This document shows positions 59,851 through 64,000 of a stretch of 64,000 nucleotides of DNA, piece by piece. Under the pieces are notes generated by a model. That model searched no databases, had not been told where the DNA came from, and was given only the letters and a program-made list of their open reading frames with translations. A program made the position numbers and the translations under genes. The DNA is taken from the NCBI RefSeq assembly GCF_000146165.2, contig NC_004347.2, positions 1,178,001 to 1,242,000 on the forward strand. The letters run 5' to 3'. How positions within the stretch are numbered: position 1 is the stretch's first letter; each line of letters starts with the position of its first letter. This DNA is from Shewanella oneidensis MR-1 (lineage in GTDB: Bacteria; Pseudomonadota; Gammaproteobacteria; Enterobacterales; Shewanellaceae).

Positions 59851-60735
59851 ATGAAGAATATTAATCTGACTAAATGGCGCTATATTTCGAGCGCTATCTC
59901 GATCTTTTTAATGCTTGCATCGTTAACTATTGTCTGCGTGAAGGGTTTTAACTGGGGCTTAGATTTTACGGGAGGGGTGGTTACCGAAGTACAACTTGAT
60001 AGAAAAATCACCAGTAGTGAATTGCAGCCATTATTGAATGCTGCCTATCAGCAAGACGTCAGCGTGATTTCGGCTAGTGAGCCGGGGCGATGGGTATTGC
60101 GTTACGCAGATACGGCCCAAAGTCATGTTGATATTGCGCAAACCTTAGCGCCACTTGGCGAAGTACAAGTGTTAAATACCAGCGTTGTCGGTCCGCAGGT
60201 GGGTAAAGAACTGGCAGAGCAGGGCGGTCTTGCACTGTTAGTTGCTATGTTAGCGATCTTAGGTTATTTGAGTTACCGTTTTGAATGGCGTCTCGCTTCT
60301 GGTGCATTATTTGCGCTGGTACACGACGTGATGTTTGTGCTTGCCTTTTTCTCGCTGACACAGATGGAATTTAATTTAACGGTACTGGCCGCTGTGTTGG
60401 CGATTTTAGGTTACTCGCTCAATGACTCGATCATTATTGCCGATCGTATTCGTGAGCTATTGATTGCAAAACCTAAACTTGCGATTCAAGAGATTAACAA
60501 CCAAGCCATTGTGGCGACATTTTCCCGAACTATGGTGACTTCAGGAACCACCTTAATGACCGTTGGTGCACTATGGATAATGGGCGGAGGGCCGTTAGAA
60601 GGGTTCTCGATAGCCATGTTTATCGGCATTTTAACTGGCACTTTCTCTTCGATATCAGTCGGAACCTCATTACCGGAATTTTTAGGGTTAGCCCCTGAGC
60701 ACTATCAAGTACAAGCTATTACAGATACTCCTTAG
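59851..60735 (+). CDS. secF: Protein-export membrane protein SecF
   Basis: SecD partner, 294 aa with six membrane helices. NWGLDFTGGVVTEVQL is the SecF/SecD signature, and ILGYSLNDSIIIADRIRELL carries the conserved transmembrane-4 motif. It starts two bases after the secD stop, so the pair is co-translated. A strong terminator follows. Confidence 0.97.
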   Translation: MKNINLTKWRYISSAISIFLMLASLTIVCVKGFNWGLDFTGGVVTEVQLDRKITSSELQPLLNAAYQQDVSVISASEPGRWVLRYADTAQSHVDIAQTLAPLGEVQVLNTSVVGPQVGKELAEQGGLALLVAMLAILGYLSYRFEWRLASGALFALVHDVMFVLAFFSLTQMEFNLTVLAAVLAILGYSLNDSIIIADRIRELLIAKPKLAIQEINNQAIVATFSRTMVTSGTTLMTVGALWIMGGGPLEGFSIAMFIGILTGTFSSISVGTSLPEFLGLAPEHYQVQAITDTP

Positions 60736-60741
60736 GCGGCA

Positions 60742-60779
60742 AAACAAAACGGCCACTCGCTTGAGTGGCCGTTTTGTTT
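60742..60779. terminator. Bidirectional terminator between secF and yhbY
   Basis: AAAACAAAACGGCCACTC-GCTT-GAGTGGCCGTTTTGTTT, a near-perfect 17-bp stem with T-rich ends on both strands. Confidence 0.93.
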
Positions 60780-60791
60780 AAGGCTGGAAAA

Positions 60792-61091
60792 TTACTTCGC
60801 TCTTGGCAAGGCAATTTTCATTTCAGGTGATTGACGATAAATCACCAGAATATGACCAATAAGTTGCACTTTTGCAGATTGAGTTTCACGTACTATGGCA
60901 TCAACGATGGCATTTTTAAGCTCTCTGTCAGCAGAGGCTACTTTCACTTTTATCAATTCATGATAAGCGAGTGCGCTTTCAATTTCAGCGAGTACACCTT
61001 CAGTCAATCCATTGGCACCAAGCAGCACCACTGGCTTTAAATTGTGCGCCAGACCTTTTAAATGCTGTTTTTGTTTGGTTGTTAAGTTCAT
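60792..61091 (-). CDS. yhbY: Ribosome-assembly RNA-binding protein YhbY
   Basis: A 99-aa single CRM-domain protein associated with pre-50S particles. NLTTKQKQHLKGLAHNLKPVVLLGANGLTEGVLAEIESAL and the GxxG-type loop region match E. coli YhbY (97 aa). It is divergent from rlmE, the conserved arrangement. ATG 61091 is preceded by GGTAGAA. Confidence 0.95.
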   Translation of the reverse strand: MNLTTKQKQHLKGLAHNLKPVVLLGANGLTEGVLAEIESALAYHELIKVKVASADRELKNAIVDAIVRETQSAKVQLIGHILVIYRQSPEMKIALPRAK

Positions 61092-61181
61092 TTCTACCAA
61101 CTTTTGCTGAGTTACTGTTGAAAAACCGCTATTCTACCCTTATATAGCCTTTGTGTAACTCTCAATTGTTGCGGATTTTAA

Positions 61182-61811
61182 ATGTCAGGTAAAAAACGTA
61201 CGGCCAGTTCCAATCGCTGGATGCTGGAACACTTTGATGATCATTATGTCAAACTAGCACAGAAACGGGGATTGCGTTCTCGCGCTGCGTTTAAGCTTGA
61301 AGAACTACAGCAAAAGGATCAGTTGATCCGCCCAGGTATGACGGTTGTTGACCTAGGGGCTGCTCCTGGTGGGTGGTCTCAGGTAGCCGTTAAGCTAGTC
61401 GGAGACAAAGGTAAAGTCATCGCCTGTGATATTTTACCGATGGATCCCATCGTCGGCGTGGATTTCTTGCAAGGGGACTTTCGTGAAGAGAAAGTGCTTG
61501 AAGCATTGCTAACTCGCGTCGGTGCAGATAAGGTTGACGTTGTATTGTCTGATATGGCGCCCAACATGAGTGGTTCAGACGGTGTCGATCAGCCGCGCGC
61601 CATGTATTTAGTCGAGTTGGCGTTAGATATGTGTCATCAAGTATTGGCACCTAACGGCAGTTTTGCGGTCAAAGTCTTTCAGGGGGAGGGGTTTGACGAA
61701 TATATGAAGGCGGTTAAAGAGGCATTCAAAGTCGTAAAAACACGTAAACCGGACTCGTCGCGGGCACGCTCCCGTGAGGTCTATCTTGTGGCGACAGGGT
61801 ACAAGTTGTAG
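61182..61811 (+). CDS. rlmE: 23S rRNA (uridine-2552-2'-O) methyltransferase
   Basis: FtsJ/RrmJ heat-shock methyltransferase, 209 aa (E. coli 209). The SAM motif is [16 protein letters not shown], and the K-D-K-E catalytic set is visible: Lys in the AAFKLEEL region, Asp in [11 protein letters not shown], Lys in [11 protein letters not shown] and Glu in [10 protein letters not shown]. It leads into ftsH, 44 bases downstream, as in E. coli. Confidence 0.97.
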   Translation: MSGKKRTASSNRWMLEHFDDHYVKLAQKRGLRSRAAFKLEELQQKDQLIRPGMTVVDLGAAPGGWSQVAVKLVGDKGKVIACDILPMDPIVGVDFLQGDFREEKVLEALLTRVGADKVDVVLSDMAPNMSGSDGVDQPRAMYLVELALDMCHQVLAPNGSFAVKVFQGEGFDEYMKAVKEAFKVVKTRKPDSSRARSREVYLVATGYKL

Positions 61812-61855
61812 TACCCTAGCGTTAATCATCGCAAGACTTTATGAGGTCTAGTAAT

Positions 61856-63814
61856 TTGAGTGACATGGCAAAAAATTTAATACTCTGGGTTGTCATCGCC
61901 GTTGTGCTGATGTCAGTGTTTCAGGGTTACTCCCCCTCTTCTTCGTCATCGCAGAAGATGGATTATTCTACTTTCCTAGACAATGTTCGTGATGGACAAG
62001 TCGCTACCGTTGAAGTGAAAAGTGACCAACGTACTATCGAAGGTTCCAAGCGTACGGGCGAAAAATTCACGACCATCATGCCACTGTATGATCAAGATTT
62101 GATTAATGATCTTGACCGTAAAGGCATCACCATGAAAGGCCAAGAGGCCGAAGAATCAGGGTTCTTAACCCAGATCTTCATCTCTTGGTTCCCAATGTTG
62201 CTGCTGATTGGTGTGTGGATTTTCTTTATGCGCCAAATGCAAGGCGGCGGTGGCAAAGGCGCAATGTCCTTTGGCAAGAGCAAAGCCAAGTTGATGAGCG
62301 AAGATCAAATCAAAACCACTTTTGCTGACGTTGCTGGTTGTGATGAAGCGAAAGAGGAAGTGAAAGAACTTGTTGATTATCTGCGCGATCCAACCAAATT
62401 CCAAAAGTTGGGTGGCCGTATTCCAACGGGCGTGCTCATGGTAGGTCCTCCAGGTACAGGTAAAACCTTACTGGCGAAAGCGATTGCGGGTGAGTCAAAA
62501 GTGCCTTTCTTTACGATTTCAGGTTCTGACTTCGTGGAAATGTTCGTCGGTGTCGGCGCATCTCGCGTGCGTGACATGTTCGAACAGGCGAAAAAATCTG
62601 CGCCTTGTATCATCTTTATCGACGAAATCGATGCTGTGGGTCGCCAACGTGGTGCGGGTTTAGGTGGTGGTCACGACGAGCGTGAGCAAACCCTTAACCA
62701 AATGCTGGTTGAGATGGATGGCTTCGAAGGTAACGAAGGTATCATCGTTATTGCAGCGACAAACCGTCCTGACGTACTTGATTCTGCTCTGCTGCGTCCA
62801 GGCCGTTTTGACCGTCAAGTGGTTGTTGGCCTGCCAGACGTTCGCGGTCGCGAGCAAATCCTTAAAGTGCATATGCGTAAAGTGCCGCTTTCTGAAGATG
62901 TCAAAGCAAGCGTGATTGCCCGTGGTACACCAGGTTTCTCAGGTGCAGATTTAGCCAACTTAGTTAATGAAGCGGCCTTGTTTGCTGCGCGCGGTAACCG
63001 TCGTGTTGTTGGCATGGAAGAGTTTGAGCGCGCAAAAGACAAGATCATGATGGGTGCTGAGCGCCGTTCTATGGTGATGTCTGAAGCGGAAAAAGAGATG
63101 ACCGCATACCACGAAGCAGGTCATGCGATTGTGGGCTGTTTAGTGCCTGAGCACGATCCTGTTCACAAGGTAACGATTATCCCACGTGGTCGTGCCTTAG
63201 GTGTGACTTTCTTCTTGCCCGAGGCGGATGCGATCAGCCAAAGCCGTCGTAAGTTAGAAAGCCAAATTTCAGTTGCCTACGGTGGTCGTTTAGCCGAAGA
63301 GCTGATCTACGGCACTGAAAAAGTCTCTACTGGTGCTTCGCAGGACATCAAGTATGCCACTTCGATTGCGCGTAATATGGTGACCCAATGGGGCTTCTCC
63401 GACAAATTAGGCCCATTACTTTACGCTGAAGAAGAAGGTGAAGTCTTCTTAGGTCGTAGCATGGGTAAAGCTAAGGCGATGTCCGATGAAACCGCTACGC
63501 TTATCGATACTGAAGTGAAGGCGTTTATCGACAAAAACTACAGTCGTGCTAAGCAAATCCTTCAAGATAACGTCGATATTTTGCATTCGATGAAAGACGC
63601 GTTAATGAAGTATGAAACCATCGACTCACTGCAGATTGACGATCTAATGAATCGCCGTGAAGTACGTCAGCCTGCCGATTGGCAAGCCGATGAAAACGGT
63701 TCAAATGATAAAGGCAATGGTAAAGGTGAGCCAGCTGTTAAAGTTGATGAAGTCGTCAAATCTGCTCCTGCAGAGGCTGAGCTTAAAGATGCCGACGAGT
63801 CACCCGTTAAGTAA
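61856..63814 (+). CDS. ftsH: ATP-dependent zinc metalloprotease FtsH
   Basis: Membrane-anchored hexameric AAA+ protease. Two N-terminal membrane helices ([17 protein letters not shown] and [16 protein letters not shown]), Walker [14 protein letters not shown], Walker [14 protein letters not shown] region and the zinc-binding HEAGH are all present; the tail after about 600 is variable. The start is either TTG 61856 (AGGT eight bases upstream; MSDMAKNL, 652 aa) or ATG 61865 (649 aa, E. coli-like); I take the TTG for its ribosome site. It is in an operon with rlmE. Confidence 0.97.
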   Translation: MSDMAKNLILWVVIAVVLMSVFQGYSPSSSSSQKMDYSTFLDNVRDGQVATVEVKSDQRTIEGSKRTGEKFTTIMPLYDQDLINDLDRKGITMKGQEAEESGFLTQIFISWFPMLLLIGVWIFFMRQMQGGGGKGAMSFGKSKAKLMSEDQIKTTFADVAGCDEAKEEVKELVDYLRDPTKFQKLGGRIPTGVLMVGPPGTGKTLLAKAIAGESKVPFFTISGSDFVEMFVGVGASRVRDMFEQAKKSAPCIIFIDEIDAVGRQRGAGLGGGHDEREQTLNQMLVEMDGFEGNEGIIVIAATNRPDVLDSALLRPGRFDRQVVVGLPDVRGREQILKVHMRKVPLSEDVKASVIARGTPGFSGADLANLVNEAALFAARGNRRVVGMEEFERAKDKIMMGAERRSMVMSEAEKEMTAYHEAGHAIVGCLVPEHDPVHKVTIIPRGRALGVTFFLPEADAISQSRRKLESQISVAYGGRLAEELIYGTEKVSTGASQDIKYATSIARNMVTQWGFSDKLGPLLYAEEEGEVFLGRSMGKAKAMSDETATLIDTEVKAFIDKNYSRAKQILQDNVDILHSMKDALMKYETIDSLQIDDLMNRREVRQPADWQADENGSNDKGNGKGEPAVKVDEVVKSAPAEAELKDADESPVK

Positions 63815-63833
63815 TGGTTGTTAATTGAAAGAG

Positions 63834-63860
63834 AACCCCGTTAAGGGGTTTTCTTGTTTT
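63834..63860 (+). terminator. Weak terminator after ftsH
   Basis: AACCCC-GTTA-AGGGGTTTT hairpin followed by TTCTTGTTTT; the short stem may allow read-through to folP. Confidence 0.75.
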
Positions 63861-63973
63861 ATCTTGCTAGAAAATTGACTGCGCTGTCATTCGCTCTTTA
63901 ATGAGTCAAACCAGCGAAATGCGCAGAAAACGGATGAAACGCGCTAGCAAGCAGTCCCAAATGGAGTCAATGC

Positions 63974-64000
63974 GTGTTTGAATTAATTTCTGGAACCAAA
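63974..64000 (+). CDS. folP: Start of dihydropteroate synthase gene (cut by window edge)
   Basis: Nine codons from a GTG (VFELISGTK) with GGAG seven bases upstream. The position right after ftsH is that of folP in E. coli, and FolP proteins commonly begin MFEL. Only the first codons are visible, so the call leans on context. Confidence 0.6.

Overview
The window looks like a chromosomal core segment of a Shewanella species (marine/aquatic Gammaproteobacteria). The basis is gene order, protein lengths and sequences that follow E. coli housekeeping neighbourhoods, combined with Shewanella-type additions; no database search was run. There is no prophage, CRISPR array, plasmid origin or intact insertion sequence.

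Layout. (1) 1-8.2 kb, + strand: the end of a DEAD-box helicase gene, an M48 lipoprotein protease, fklB, dapB and carAB. (2) 8.2-13.4 kb, - strand: a lone periplasmic solute-binding protein, a soluble CZB-type chemoreceptor, and a magnesium-transporter (mgtE) operon with an upstream gene for a predicted outer-membrane protein and a long, hairpin-rich leader. (3) 13.4-20.6 kb: an EEP-family nuclease/phosphatase, rlmI, rpiA, a YedI-type membrane protein, a DEDD exonuclease, an unrecognised possible zinc protein, and tRNA-Trp. (4) 20.8-25.1 kb: a DUF2946 protein, a TonB-dependent receptor overlapping a DUF1624-type membrane acyltransferase, and a Dps protein. (5) 25.3-49.3 kb: holD-rimI, then the long conserved envelope/ribosome cluster lipA-lipB-ybeD-dacA-rlpA-mltB-rodA-mrdA-rlmH-rsfS-nadD-holA-lptE-leuS (all -), ybeL (+), then a pilin-like gene-lnt-corC-ybeY-ybeZ-miaB (-) and a divergent ubiF-like gene. 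(6) 49.5-52.4 kb: pth, ychF and a seven-gene tRNA operon Met-Leu-Gln-Gln-Met-Leu-Gln. (7) 52.4-56.2 kb: repeat elements, a putative lipoprotein, and a PepSY-DUF2271-DUF4198 operon behind a near-consensus Fur site. (8) 56.4-64 kb: greA, a secreted protein with a VemP-like C-terminus, secD-secF, yhbY, rlmE, ftsH and the first codons of folP.

Most striking observation. The 193-residue exported protein just upstream of secDF (57115-57696) ends in a 20-residue tail containing RISGWK...N..Y....Q. This matches, position for position, the arrest segment I recall for Vibrio VemP, the nascent-chain sensor that controls secDF2. The 295-nt gap to secD holds a hairpin, a small ORF with a good Shine-Dalgarno, two diverged copies of a short coding repeat, and a segment after the stop codon that could pair with the secD Shine-Dalgarno. 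I infer a Shewanella export-monitoring system in which stalling on the sensor induces a second, YajC-less SecDF.

Other notable structure: three copies of a 198-282-bp TA-flanked MITE-like element, each just downstream of a gene and twice lying between the gene and its terminator; a different 271-bp inverted-repeat element; and a tRNA operon that appears to have grown by tandem duplication.
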